Below are positions 4,817 to 12,076 of a stretch of 12,076 bases of DNA, piece by piece (the first letter of the stretch is position 1; each line of letters starts with the position of its first letter). The notes beneath the pieces were generated by a model. That model was not told the origin of the DNA and searched no databases. It saw only the letters and a list, made by a program, of their open reading frames with translations. Source of the stretch: Acidiferrobacterales bacterium (lineage in GTDB: Bacteria > Pseudomonadota > Gammaproteobacteria > Acidiferrobacterales > Sulfurifustaceae); the NCBI GenBank assembly GCA_919902095.1, contig CAKKQL010000053.1, forward strand, positions 1 to 12,076. Reading direction: 5' to 3'. The position numbers were made by a program, and so were the translations under genes.

Positions 4817-5590
4817 TCAGGGATTGGCATTGGCAAGCGCGGCAAATTCCATAAGTGACAGCGTCTCGGCACGCCGACCGGGGTCGATTCCGAGCGCCTG
4901 CATGGCCTCTGCTCCCACCATCCCCTTGAGCGTATTGCGCAGCACCTTGCGCCGCTGGCTGAAGGCGGCCTTGACGATGGCGGCGAAGCGTTGCGGGTCG
5001 TGGACCTCGACCGGCGGGACGGCATGCGGTGTCAGGCGCACAACGGACGAATCCACCTTCGGCGGCGGGCGGAAGGCGCCGGCACCGACGTTGAACAGTT
5101 TCTCCATGTCCGCGCCCCACTGAAGCATCACCGACAGCCGCCCGTAATCCTTGCCGCCCGGGGCGGCCACCATGCGGTCCACGACTTCCTTTTGCAGCAT
5201 GAACAGCATGTCACCTATGCAATGCGCCTGGTCGAGAAGATGGAAGAGAATGGGGGTGGAGATGTTGTACGGCAGATTGCCGATGACACGCAGCTTTGCA
5301 TCTGACGGTGCGAGGGTGCAGAAGTCGAACTTGAGTGCATCGGCATTGTGAATCGTCACCGTCTCCGGCAATGATTCGCGCAGACGCGCAATGAGGTCGC
5401 GGTCGATTTCTACTACATCCAGCTTTGCTACCTTGCCGGCAAGTTCGCGTGTGAGCACGCCTTCGCCGGGGCCAATTTCAACGACATGGTCCGAGGGTTT
5501 GGGATCGAAAGCGGCGATGATGCGCTGGATGATCCCGCGCTCGTGCAGGAAGTGCTGGCCGAAGCGCTTACGGGGTTTATGAGAAACCAT
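4817..5590 (-). CDS. rsmA: 16S rRNA (adenine(1518)-N6/adenine(1519)-N6)-dimethyltransferase
   Basis: RsmA (KsgA) dimethylates two adjacent adenines in the 3' hairpin of 16S rRNA late in 30S assembly, using S-adenosylmethionine. The 257-residue length is normal. Family motifs are in order: RKRFGQHFL at 7-15, the SAM loop VEIGPGEGVLT at 37-47, E61 of VEID, the catalytic NLPYNIS at 105-111, QKEVVDRM at 133-140, FRPPPKVDSSVVRL at 173-186, and AFSQRRKVLRNTLK at 209-222. The ATG at 5590 lies ten bases from a hairpin repeat element and has no clear Shine-Dalgarno. It is the last gene of the lptD-surA-pdxA-rsmA run, followed by a toxin-antitoxin pair and not the often-linked apaG. Confidence 0.97.
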   Translation of the reverse strand: MVSHKPRKRFGQHFLHERGIIQRIIAAFDPKPSDHVVEIGPGEGVLTRELAGKVAKLDVVEIDRDLIARLRESLPETVTIHNADALKFDFCTLAPSDAKLRVIGNLPYNISTPILFHLLDQAHCIGDMLFMLQKEVVDRMVAAPGGKDYGRLSVMLQWGADMEKLFNVGAGAFRPPPKVDSSVVRLTPHAVPPVEVHDPQRFAAIVKAAFSQRRKVLRNTLKGMVGAEAMQALGIDPGRRAETLSLMEFAALANANP

Positions 5591-5600
5591 AAAGATTCGA

Positions 5601-5696
5601 ATTGACAGGATTAACAGGATTTACAGGATTAGGGCAAAAGCAAAACATTTTGTTTCCGGTTTTTTTAATCCTGTTAATCCCGTAAATCCTGTCTAT
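5601..5696. repeat. Hairpin repeat element, locus 2
   Basis: The left arm at 5601-5631 has three ACAGGATTW units and the right arm at 5666-5696 has three in the opposite orientation, one with a C in place of T. A T-rich 34-base loop separates them and shares no obvious sequence with locus 1. The right end, CCTGTCTAT, contains the pdxA stop codon (5693-5695). The left end stops ten bases before the rsmA start, so the element fills nearly the whole pdxA-rsmA gap. Confidence 0.95.
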
Positions 5697-6679
5697 CCCA
5701 GTCTTATCTTTTTTGTAGCTTTTATCATTGTGAGCGCCATGTCGATGGCGGCGTAGAGGCTCGACGGGTCGGCCTTGCCGGTGCCGGCGAGTTCGAGCGC
5801 GGTGCCGTGGTCCACGGACGTGCGGATGAACGGCAGCCCGAGCGTGATATTCACCGCATGGGCGAAGTCGTGGTGCTTGAGTACCGGCAGGCCCTGGTCG
5901 TGGTACATGGCGAGCACGGCGTCGGTGTCCTTCAGGCTTTCGGGCAGGAACGCAGTATCGGCCGGGACCGGACCTTCGAGTTTCATGCCCTTGGCGATCA
6001 GCGCCTTGATGACCGGTTCGATGACCTCGATTTCCTCGCGCCCCAGATGTCCGCCTTCACCGGCGTGCGGATTGAGCCCGCAGACGCGGATGCGCGGCTC
6101 CAGCATGCCGAATTTCTCTTTCAGGTCACGGTGCAAAATCTCGATCACGCGCGTGACGCGCTCACGGGTAATCGCGCGCGGGACATCGGCGAGCGCGAGG
6201 TGCGTGGTCGCGAGCACCACGCGCAGATTCCCGGCTGCGAGCATCATCACGGGCGTCACACCTCCGGCCAGCGCCGCGAGGTATTCGGTATGGCCGGTGA
6301 AGGCGAAACCGGCGTCGTTGATGTTGCCTTTGTGCGCCGGTCCGGTGACCAGCGCATCGAACTCGCCATTCAAACAGCCGGTGACAGCGCGTTTCAGGGT
6401 TTCGAGGACGTAAGCGGCGTTGGCCTTGTCGAGCCGGCCGGGCACGACCGGCGCCTTGGTTGCGACGGGCAGGAGATACAGGCCGTCTTGCGCCTGGCCC
6501 GCCCATGCAACCGCTTCGAACGGCAGGTCCAAGGCCTTGGCGCGGTTGCGCAGCACGACGGGATCGGCGATGCACACGAGACGCGCGCGCGGCGGGCGGC
6601 TGGCAAGCAGCAGGCAGACATCGGGCCCGATGCCGGCGGGCTCGCCGGGGGTCAGGGCGATGACGGGGGTCTTGGCCAT
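5693..6679 (-). CDS. pdxA: 4-hydroxythreonine-4-phosphate dehydrogenase
   Basis: PdxA oxidises 4-phosphohydroxy-L-threonine, using NAD(P), to an intermediate that PdxJ joins to deoxyxylulose phosphate to make pyridoxine phosphate. It is cytoplasmic and dimeric. The 328-residue product starts MAKTPVIALTPGEPAGIGPD, as in the family. The metal-binding histidines are H160 (TTHLAL), H205 (NPHAGEGG) and H260 (MYHDQGLP), matching H166, H211 and H266 of E. coli. Other conserved runs are HKGNINDAG at 116-124, TGHTEYLA at 128-135 and RTSVDHGTA at 286-294. The ATG at 6679 begins at the conserved N-terminus. Its stop codon lies inside a repeat element, so the last residues (KIRLG) abut repeat sequence. 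Confidence 0.97.
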   Translation of the reverse strand: MAKTPVIALTPGEPAGIGPDVCLLLASRPPRARLVCIADPVVLRNRAKALDLPFEAVAWAGQAQDGLYLLPVATKAPVVPGRLDKANAAYVLETLKRAVTGCLNGEFDALVTGPAHKGNINDAGFAFTGHTEYLAALAGGVTPVMMLAAGNLRVVLATTHLALADVPRAITRERVTRVIEILHRDLKEKFGMLEPRIRVCGLNPHAGEGGHLGREEIEVIEPVIKALIAKGMKLEGPVPADTAFLPESLKDTDAVLAMYHDQGLPVLKHHDFAHAVNITLGLPFIRTSVDHGTALELAGTGKADPSSLYAAIDMALTMIKATKKIRLG

Positions 6680-6700
6680 GGCCGAATGTCGAAGATAGGA

Positions 6701-6735
6701 ATGGACAGGATTAACAGGATTTACAGGATTAAAAC
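6701..6735. repeat. Solo left arm of the hairpin repeat family
   Basis: These 35 bases are identical to the left arm of locus 1 (311-345), with three ACAGGATTW units. No matching right arm follows within the usual 95 bases. A complete but degenerate element lies 92 bases further on, so this is either a remnant of an earlier copy or the outer arm of a larger hairpin closed by the right arm at 6889-6919. It lies 21 bases upstream of the pdxA start. Confidence 0.92.
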
Positions 6736-6826
6736 AGGGCCCCGTGAATTCAGACAGATACGCCCAGAGCTAAGGAGCGATACAGGGGCCGCGCATCATC
6801 AGAGCCGGTGAGCGCAAAAGCCAGAA

Positions 6827-6919
6827 ATGGACAGGATGTTGATTTGGGACGTGCAGGATTAAACCAGAAGGCCTTCGCTGTTTGCCTTAAATCCTGTTAA
6901 TCCTGTAAATCCTGTCTAT
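6827..6919. repeat. Hairpin repeat element, locus 3, degenerate left arm
   Basis: The right arm at 6887-6919 is intact, with three units ending CCTGTCTAT. The left arm at 6827-6864 keeps its outer end (ATGGACAGGAT) and inner end (GCAGGATTAAACC), but the middle unit has mutated. Total length, about 93 bases, equals loci 1 and 2. It ends eight bases from the surA stop. Confidence 0.85.
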
Positions 6920-6927
6920 TCATCCGT

Positions 6928-8247
6928 TCAGTTCGTTTCGTCCGGCAGGTATTCGACGAAGGCCTCGTCGCGCAGCTGGCGCGACCACTGTTCGTAACGC
7001 TCGTCGGCCTTGCGCGCGTGGATCTGGTTGCGCGCCGCGCCGCGCGTACGCTCCTGGCTGACGTCGTGCTCGCGCCGCTCCAGCACCTGGATCAGGTGCA
7101 GCCCGAACGGTGATTGCACCGGCGCGCTGAGGCCGTTGGGCTTGAGCGCGCTCATCGCCTTTTCGAACTCCGGCACCAGATTGCCCGGATTCACCCAGCC
7201 GAGGTCGCCGCCGTTCGCCGCCGACGCCACATCTTCCGAGTGCGCGCGCGCGAGCGCGGTGAAATCATCGCCATTCTCGATCCGCTCCCGCAGCTGGCCG
7301 AGCTTGATGCGCGCCTCGTCCAGCGACTGGATCTCGCTGCGCTTGAGCAGGATGTGGCGCACATGCGTCTGCACCACCCGTTCCGTGCGCACGTCGCCGC
7401 GCCGGTCGTTCACCCGCAGGATGTGGAAGCCGTTGGGGGTGCGCAGCACCTCGCTCAGGCCGCCGGCGGCAAGATGCTTGATGGCCGGCAGGAACAGTTC
7501 CGGCAACTGGCCGGCGTTTTTCCAGCCGAGATGGCCGCCGTTCAGGGCCTCGGGACCCTGCGAGTGGCTGACCGCGGCCTGCGCGAAGTCCCCGCCCTGC
7601 TTCAGCCGCTGGTGGATTTGCTCGGCGCGTCCCTTGGCCTCGGCAATCGCCTCGGGCGAGGCGGATTCGGGGACGGTAATGAAGATGTGCGAGAGGTTGT
7701 AGGCGATGTTGACGTGCTCGCGGCTTTCCTGGTTTTCGAGAAAGCTGTCGATCTCGGTATCCGTGACCGACACGCGGTTCAGCACCTCGCGCTCCTGCAG
7801 CTGGCGGATGATTTGCTGGTTGCGGACCGTGGCGCGGTGCGCCGCCGGATCGAGGCCTTCGCGCCGCAGGAATTTCTGGAACTCCTCGAGGTTCATCTTG
7901 TTCTGCTGCGCGATCGATTCGAGCGCGCGGTCGACCTCGGCTTCGGGCAGGCGGATGCCCGATTGCGTCGCGGTCTGGAGCTGGATGCGTTCGAACACCA
8001 GGTGCTCGAGGAGCTGGCGGCGCAGCACGTCATCGGGCGGGAGCGCGATCTTCTCGATACGCAACTGTTTCTTGGTCTCGGCGAGACGGGCGTTCAGCTC
8101 GCTCTGGGTGACCACGTCGTCGTTGACGATGACCAGAATGCGATCGAGGGTGACGGCGGAGGTCGCCGGCGCCGGCCAGACGCTGGCCGGCGCCAGCAAC
8201 AGGCTACAGGCAAGCAGGCGCAGGCAATGAGCGGGGAGTCGTAACAT
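6928..8247 (-). CDS. surA: Periplasmic chaperone and peptidyl-prolyl isomerase SurA
   Basis: SurA escorts unfolded outer-membrane proteins, including LptD, across the periplasm to the BAM complex. With the ATG at 8247 the product has 439 residues. It has a signal peptide (hydrophobic 9-26, likely cut after an A-x-A near 26-31), an N-terminal chaperone domain (about 34-175), parvulin domain 1 (about 180-282, with GGHLGW) and parvulin domain 2 (about 293-393, with GGDLGW). A C-terminal helix follows, ending PDETN. A longer reading to a TTG at 8265 adds six residues before the signal peptide; I prefer the ATG because TTG starts are rare and the signal peptide is then normal. It follows lptD by 42 bases. 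Confidence 0.96.
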   Translation of the reverse strand: MLRLPAHCLRLLACSLLLAPASVWPAPATSAVTLDRILVIVNDDVVTQSELNARLAETKKQLRIEKIALPPDDVLRRQLLEHLVFERIQLQTATQSGIRLPEAEVDRALESIAQQNKMNLEEFQKFLRREGLDPAAHRATVRNQQIIRQLQEREVLNRVSVTDTEIDSFLENQESREHVNIAYNLSHIFITVPESASPEAIAEAKGRAEQIHQRLKQGGDFAQAAVSHSQGPEALNGGHLGWKNAGQLPELFLPAIKHLAAGGLSEVLRTPNGFHILRVNDRRGDVRTERVVQTHVRHILLKRSEIQSLDEARIKLGQLRERIENGDDFTALARAHSEDVASAANGGDLGWVNPGNLVPEFEKAMSALKPNGLSAPVQSPFGLHLIQVLERREHDVSQERTRGAARNQIHARKADERYEQWSRQLRDEAFVEYLPDETN

Positions 8248-8289
8248 AGGGTATTTTCCAGCCAAGGTTGCTTCGGGTTGCGCGTAAGA

Positions 8290-10566
8290 CTACCTCTGGA
8301 GCCCGCGGGGCGTCCATCGGTCTTCGGGGTAAGAGGTAAACACGCTCTGTTTCAGCGGGCTGTCGGGGAACTCCCCGCCGCGGCTTTGTTTCGCCAGGCC
8401 CGTCAGCTCCAGCTCAAACATAATGGCTTTGATGTGGTGATTGCGGGTGATGGCGTCGCCCTGCACATAACGCCGGGTGATCATGACGCGAAATGCCCAG
8501 CAACACGCGTTATAGCCGATTCCGACGTAAGACTCGATCTCGCGGTCATCGGGACGCAGCGAGTCCAGCGCCCGCGCCCGCAGCGTCCAGCGCGCAACGA
8601 GTGGCCATTCAAAGGAGACATCCCGCTGTATGGATTCGTTGCGGGTGAACCGCTGGCCGAAATTGGCGATTTTGTCGCGTGCCGGATTGTACTGCAGGTA
8701 CACGCTGCTCTTCTGGGTCTTGTGCGTGTCGCGATCGAGCTGGGCGCCCGCGGTCGCGAACCAGTTATTGACGAAACGGGCGCTCGCCTCTGCAAGAATA
8801 TCCGAGCTCCCGAGGGTTACCGTGCCGGGCGTAATGTTAACCTTGCGATCGGCCAGGTAATACACGCGTCCCAAGCTGCCGCGCATACGCTCGACGCCGT
8901 CGGCGGCATCGAGCACACGTGTGGTGAGGGCCAGCGTTATTTGCTTGGTGTCACCCACGCGGTCGCCGCCGTCAAAGCGCTGGTCGCGAAAGAAGTTGGC
9001 GAAACTCAGGTCCGGCGCACCGGTGTCGAAGTTGGGTAGTTGGTCCTGGTCTTTGTACGGCACATACAGAAAATGCAGGCGCGGTTCCAGCGTATGCGTG
9101 TATTCGCGTTTGAGCCAGACTACTTCGCGGTCGAAGAACAGTCCGCTGTCGAGACTGAGAAAGCCGCGTGCGACCGATGGTGAGGTGTTCGAGGTGCCGG
9201 AAAGGTTGTAGCCGATGTAGCGCATGCCGATTTTGGGTGTCAGAAAACCGTAGCTGCGGATTACCGGATAACTTACTGCGGGCGTGAGGTTGAGCCGGTT
9301 GCCGGTGACGCTGGCGCCGCTGCGGTGGAAACGTACCAATTCACTCCCGAAGTAATACTGCGGTCGCTCCGAGACGGTGGGGGTGTTCGCCGTTAACACG
9401 AGCTGCGGTATGCGGGCATAGGGGCGATTTTCCGGAGTAATGGTTCGGTCCACCGTCTGGTGATCCGATACGCGCCCCGCGAAGCTCCATATTGACCCGC
9501 GGTAATTGACTTCGGCGTTCTGCGGCAGATGGGTCAAGCTCGTGGTGCCAAGAGTGGTGCCAAAGTCGCTGAGATAGTCCTTGTCCGACACGCCGCGCAA
9601 GTCGATATTGGCCGACCACAGCGGGTTGAAGGTGTGGACGTGCACGTATTTGCCGGCGTAGCGATCTTTATTGAGCGGTTGGTTGGTGAGTTGATCGCGG
9701 TCGCGTAACCGGTCGCCCGGCAGCACGTCGATTTCAACTTGGCCCTGGGAGCGTTGCGTCAAATAGCGGAATTCGTTTTGCAGCTGCAGCCCGCGCAGGC
9801 CCATAAAGCGCGGCGTGATGGTGGCGTCGTAGTTCGGCGCGAGATTCAAATAGTATGGCACCGCCAGGTCAACGCCACTCTGGCTGGCGTAGCCGAAGCT
9901 CGGCGTAAGAAAGCCGGACTTGCGTTTGTCCGAAATGGGAATACTGCCGCGCGGGATGTAGTAGATCGGTACGCCCTTGAATTCGACCCAGGCATTGCGC
10001 ACGTACGCCATTTCCTCGACGTTGTCGACCTCGATTTCCGGTGCGTGTACGTACCAGTCGTCCTGACCCGCCGGGCAGGTGGTGTAACGCACCTGCTTCA
10101 GGCGCGCGTGGTCCCGGTCCAGGAACTCGACACGCTGCATCTCGCCGCGGCCGTCGTTGCTCTGGAGGGTGAAACTGCCGGGGCCGGCGTGGCCGCGATG
10201 CGACTCGACGTGCATGTGCAGTTCCTGCGTGCGGTAACTGTCGCCGCCGTCGTTGTCGAGCGTGACGTTACCGGTGGCATCGGCGAGGTCGGTCTGGTTG
10301 TCGTAGGCGACGCGATCGGCGCGCAGGCGGCTTTGGCCACGGGTCATTTCGACGTTGCCGGTGAATTCGCTCAGGCCCTCCTGCGCGGTGTTGGCCTCGT
10401 TGGCGCGCACGTGCGTCGGCAGCTCTTCGGTCGTCGCTGCGCGTTTCGGCAGCGCCCGCGGCTCGGGGCACGGGATCGGCGCCTCGGCCAGGGCGGTCTG
10501 GACAAGCAACAGGCTGGCGACGATGGCCAGCGATAACGGCACCCGCTGGCGGGGGCAGATAGGCAT
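8290..10566 (-). CDS. lptD: LPS-assembly outer-membrane protein LptD
   Basis: LptD with LptE forms the outer-membrane gate that inserts LPS into the outer leaflet. From the ATG at 10566 the product has 758 residues, close to E. coli's 784. It has a signal peptide ending ALA at about residue 27, an LptA-like jellyroll (about 50-210, with SEFTGNVEMTRG and LRADRVAYD), and a long beta-barrel domain. The four cysteines that form LptD's inter-domain disulfides are present: C33, C164 and the adjacent C688-C689 in NACCWAF. A GTG at 10617 would add 17 residues before the signal peptide; the ATG gives a standard signal sequence, so I chose it, though neither has a strong ribosome site. It heads the operon and diverges from amgK. 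Confidence 0.96.
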   Translation of the reverse strand: MPICPRQRVPLSLAIVASLLLVQTALAEAPIPCPEPRALPKRAATTEELPTHVRANEANTAQEGLSEFTGNVEMTRGQSRLRADRVAYDNQTDLADATGNVTLDNDGGDSYRTQELHMHVESHRGHAGPGSFTLQSNDGRGEMQRVEFLDRDHARLKQVRYTTCPAGQDDWYVHAPEIEVDNVEEMAYVRNAWVEFKGVPIYYIPRGSIPISDKRKSGFLTPSFGYASQSGVDLAVPYYLNLAPNYDATITPRFMGLRGLQLQNEFRYLTQRSQGQVEIDVLPGDRLRDRDQLTNQPLNKDRYAGKYVHVHTFNPLWSANIDLRGVSDKDYLSDFGTTLGTTSLTHLPQNAEVNYRGSIWSFAGRVSDHQTVDRTITPENRPYARIPQLVLTANTPTVSERPQYYFGSELVRFHRSGASVTGNRLNLTPAVSYPVIRSYGFLTPKIGMRYIGYNLSGTSNTSPSVARGFLSLDSGLFFDREVVWLKREYTHTLEPRLHFLYVPYKDQDQLPNFDTGAPDLSFANFFRDQRFDGGDRVGDTKQITLALTTRVLDAADGVERMRGSLGRVYYLADRKVNITPGTVTLGSSDILAEASARFVNNWFATAGAQLDRDTHKTQKSSVYLQYNPARDKIANFGQRFTRNESIQRDVSFEWPLVARWTLRARALDSLRPDDREIESYVGIGYNACCWAFRVMITRRYVQGDAITRNHHIKAIMFELELTGLAKQSRGGEFPDSPLKQSVFTSYPEDRWTPRGLQR

Positions 10567-10669
10567 GATGGATGAATGCGGCGATGCTTTATTTTGTTGG
10601 CCGGCATAAAATTGCACAGAACCACCGCCCCTTCAAGCACAAGCCATCCCCGGCACGCGGGCGGCGCAG
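10567..10669. promoter_or_regulatory. Divergent control region between lptD and amgK
   Basis: This 103-base gap must hold promoters for both the lptD operon (minus) and amgK-murU (plus). On the minus strand a weak TTGAAG (10636-10631) precedes an AT-rich AATTTTAT at about 17 bases spacing, a possible lptD promoter. No convincing plus-strand promoter was found. It is a control region by position; the elements are uncertain. Confidence 0.4.
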
Positions 10670-11713
10670 GTGAAGCACCTTTTGGACAAGCGATACGAAG
10701 CGCTCAGGACCTGGGTCGGCCGGGTTCTGGTGGCGCAAAATGGTGATTTCCGCCCGGCCTCCGCCGATGCCAGCTTCCGCCGCTACTTCCGTGTCAGCGC
10801 CGGCGGCGAGAGTTTCATTGTCATGGACGCACCGCCCGAGCAGGAGGACTCGCGTCGGTACGTCGCCATCGCGCAACGTCTGCATGCCCTCGGCCTCAAT
10901 GTGCCGCGCATTCTGGAGCAGGACCTGGCGCAGGGGTTTCTGCTCCTGAGCGACCTTGGCGACCGGTTGTACCTGCCCCATCTGTCCGAGGCCACGGTCG
11001 AGCGGCTCTACGGCGATGCCCTGGGGGCCCTGGTGGTGCTCCAGACCGGGACATTCACCGCCGATGCCGCCGGCTTCCTGCCCGGCTACGGCGAAGCGCT
11101 GCTGCTGCGCGAAATGGAGCTGTTCCGCGACTGGTATCTCGGGCGCCATCTCGGCCTGTCGCTCACCCGTTCCCAAAGCCATGCGCTCGAGACAGCCTTC
11201 GAAGCGCTCATCCGTTCGGCGCGCGCCCAGCCACAGGTGTGGGTACACCGCGATTATCACTCGCGTAACCTGCTGGTCACCGGGGACAACAACCCTGGCA
11301 TTGTCGACTTCCAGGATGCCGTGCTTGGACCCGTGACCTACGATCTCGTGTCGCTGTTGCGCGACTGCTACATCGCTTGGTCGCGTGCGCGGGTCGAGGA
11401 TTGGGTTAAGGGCTACCATACGTTGGCGCTGGAATCCGGCATTCCGGTGGGCGAGGATGAGGCGCAATTCCTGACATGGTTCGACCTCATGGGGGTGCAG
11501 CGCCACCTCAAGGCCAGCGGCATCTTCGCGCGCCTGTATCACCGCGACGGCAAGCCAGGCTACCTGCCGGACATTCCGCGCACGTTGGGCTATGTCCTCG
11601 ACGTTGCCGCACGCCGCGCCGAGCTTGAGCCGCTGGCGGCACTACTGCATGAGTTGCGCATTCCAGAGGCGCTGACCCGGCCGGTACCGACGAAGGCGGT
11701 CAAAACGCCGTGA
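10670..11713 (+). CDS. amgK: N-acetylmuramate/N-acetylglucosamine kinase AmgK
   Basis: AmgK phosphorylates the anomeric hydroxyl of MurNAc (and GlcNAc) with ATP. It is the first step of the cell-wall recycling route that bypasses de novo UDP-MurNAc synthesis and the fosfomycin target MurA. The 347-residue product belongs to the aminoglycoside-phosphotransferase fold: catalytic loop HRDYHSRN with D195 and N200, then the metal-binding DFQD at 213-216, followed by GPVTYDLVSLLRDCY. The specific name rests on the next gene being murU and on the divergent lptD, the arrangement known from Pseudomonas. The start is GTG at 10670. Its stop overlaps the murU GTG by four bases, suggesting translational coupling. 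Confidence 0.9.
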   Translation: MKHLLDKRYEALRTWVGRVLVAQNGDFRPASADASFRRYFRVSAGGESFIVMDAPPEQEDSRRYVAIAQRLHALGLNVPRILEQDLAQGFLLLSDLGDRLYLPHLSEATVERLYGDALGALVVLQTGTFTADAAGFLPGYGEALLLREMELFRDWYLGRHLGLSLTRSQSHALETAFEALIRSARAQPQVWVHRDYHSRNLLVTGDNNPGIVDFQDAVLGPVTYDLVSLLRDCYIAWSRARVEDWVKGYHTLALESGIPVGEDEAQFLTWFDLMGVQRHLKASGIFARLYHRDGKPGYLPDIPRTLGYVLDVAARRAELEPLAALLHELRIPEALTRPVPTKAVKTP

Positions 11714-12076
11714 AGGTCATGATCCTTGCCGCCGGACGGGGCGAGCGCATGCGCCCGCTGAGCGACCGTATCCCCAAGCCATTATTGCCGGTGGCGGGCA
11801 AGGCGCTGCTGGTGCACCTGATCGAGTCCCTGGCGCGCGCCGGGTTGCGCGACCTGGTGGTGAATTACGCCCATCTGGGTCGACAGATCGCGGATTACCT
11901 TGGCGATGGCGGTCAATTTGGGGCGCGCATCGCTTACTCACCGGAACCGGAAGGCGGGCTTGAGACCGGCGGTGGCATCCTTCAGGCGCTGTCGCTGCTC
12001 GATAGCGACCCGTTTTTGGTAGTGAACGGGGATATCTGGACCGACTACCCCTTTATCAATCTGCCGAAAACCCTGG
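11710..12076 (+). CDS. murU: N-acetylmuramate 1-phosphate uridylyltransferase MurU, cut by the window end
   Basis: MurU converts MurNAc-1-phosphate and UTP to UDP-MurNAc, the step after AmgK. The first 122 codons are open to the end of the window; about 100 more would be expected. The N-terminus reads KVMILAAGRGERMRPLSDR, then IPKPLLPVAGKALLVHLIE, the signature of sugar-nucleotide transferases with the G-x-G-x-R-M-R-P loop. It continues GGLETGGGILQAL at about 78-90 and VVNGDIW at about 103-109, whose aspartate should bind magnesium. I chose GTG at 11710, in a GTGA overlap with amgK, because family members begin two or three residues before ILAAG. An ATG three codons in (11719) would trim too close to the nucleotide loop. 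Confidence 0.92.
   Translation, partial: MKVMILAAGRGERMRPLSDRIPKPLLPVAGKALLVHLIESLARAGLRDLVVNYAHLGRQIADYLGDGGQFGARIAYSPEPEGGLETGGGILQALSLLDSDPFLVVNGDIWTDYPFINLPKTL

Noticed and set aside
5807..6811. Plus-strand open frame of 334 codons across pdxA and the repeat, ending with a translated repeat peptide
   Set aside because: It is antisense to pdxA, and its tail (DRINRIYRIK) is the hairpin repeat read as protein, a known source of spurious genes.
7114..8244. Long plus-strand open frame of 376 codons opposite surA
   Set aside because: It mirrors surA, which has complete domains. The translation is biased toward R, A and V and shows no motif.
8247..8265. TTG start for surA giving six extra residues
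   Set aside because: The ATG at 8247 gives a normal signal peptide; the extension adds MAGKYP before it with no better ribosome site.
9739..10536. Plus-strand open frame of 265 codons opposite lptD
   Set aside because: It is a shadow of the lptD N-terminal region; the opposite strand carries the four conserved cysteines and the jellyroll.

Overview
This window looks like a high-GC chromosome from a gammaproteobacterium. The strongest sign is the order lptD-surA-pdxA-rsmA on the minus strand, divergent from amgK-murU on the plus strand. I know this layout from Pseudomonas and relatives. Which gammaproteobacterial group this is cannot be settled from the sequence alone.

Layout, left to right. 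(1) 1-1684, plus strand: a MazG-like pyrophosphohydrolase that may lack its first residues at the window edge, then gmhB (LPS heptose pathway) and plsC (phospholipid synthesis) nine bases apart. (2) 1694-4774, minus strand: an accessory block. It holds brnT-brnA followed by a 56-residue HicB-like orphan, a decayed second copy of the plsC 3' end, a secreted M23 peptidase, a small three-helix membrane protein inside what looks like an integron-type gene cassette, and a HigBA-type toxin-antitoxin pair. (3) 4817-10566, minus strand: the envelope operon lptD (LPS export), surA (porin and LptD chaperone), pdxA (vitamin B6) and rsmA (16S rRNA dimethylation). (4) 10670-12076, plus strand: amgK and the start of murU (peptidoglycan sugar recycling), overlapping by four bases.

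The housekeeping genes centre on the outer membrane and cell wall: heptose for LPS, LPS transport, outer-membrane protein folding, and recovery of N-acetylmuramate. The block between plsC and rsmA carries the mobile material. There, genes of the toxin-antitoxin type most often seen on islands and in integron cassettes sit where relatives often carry apaG and apaH.

A family of hairpin-forming elements of about 95 bp, built from the 9-bp unit ACAGGATTW, sits in three gaps: before gmhB, between pdxA and rsmA, and between surA and pdxA. A fourth, lone half-element lies in the last gap. The left and right arms differ in a consistent way at all loci, which suggests whole elements were copied.

The two observations most worth following are the duplicated plsC 3' end that brackets the brnTA segment, and the cassette-like unit bounded by 16-bp perfect inverted repeats next to an attC-like fold. 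No gene-free stretch in the window exceeds 300 bases.
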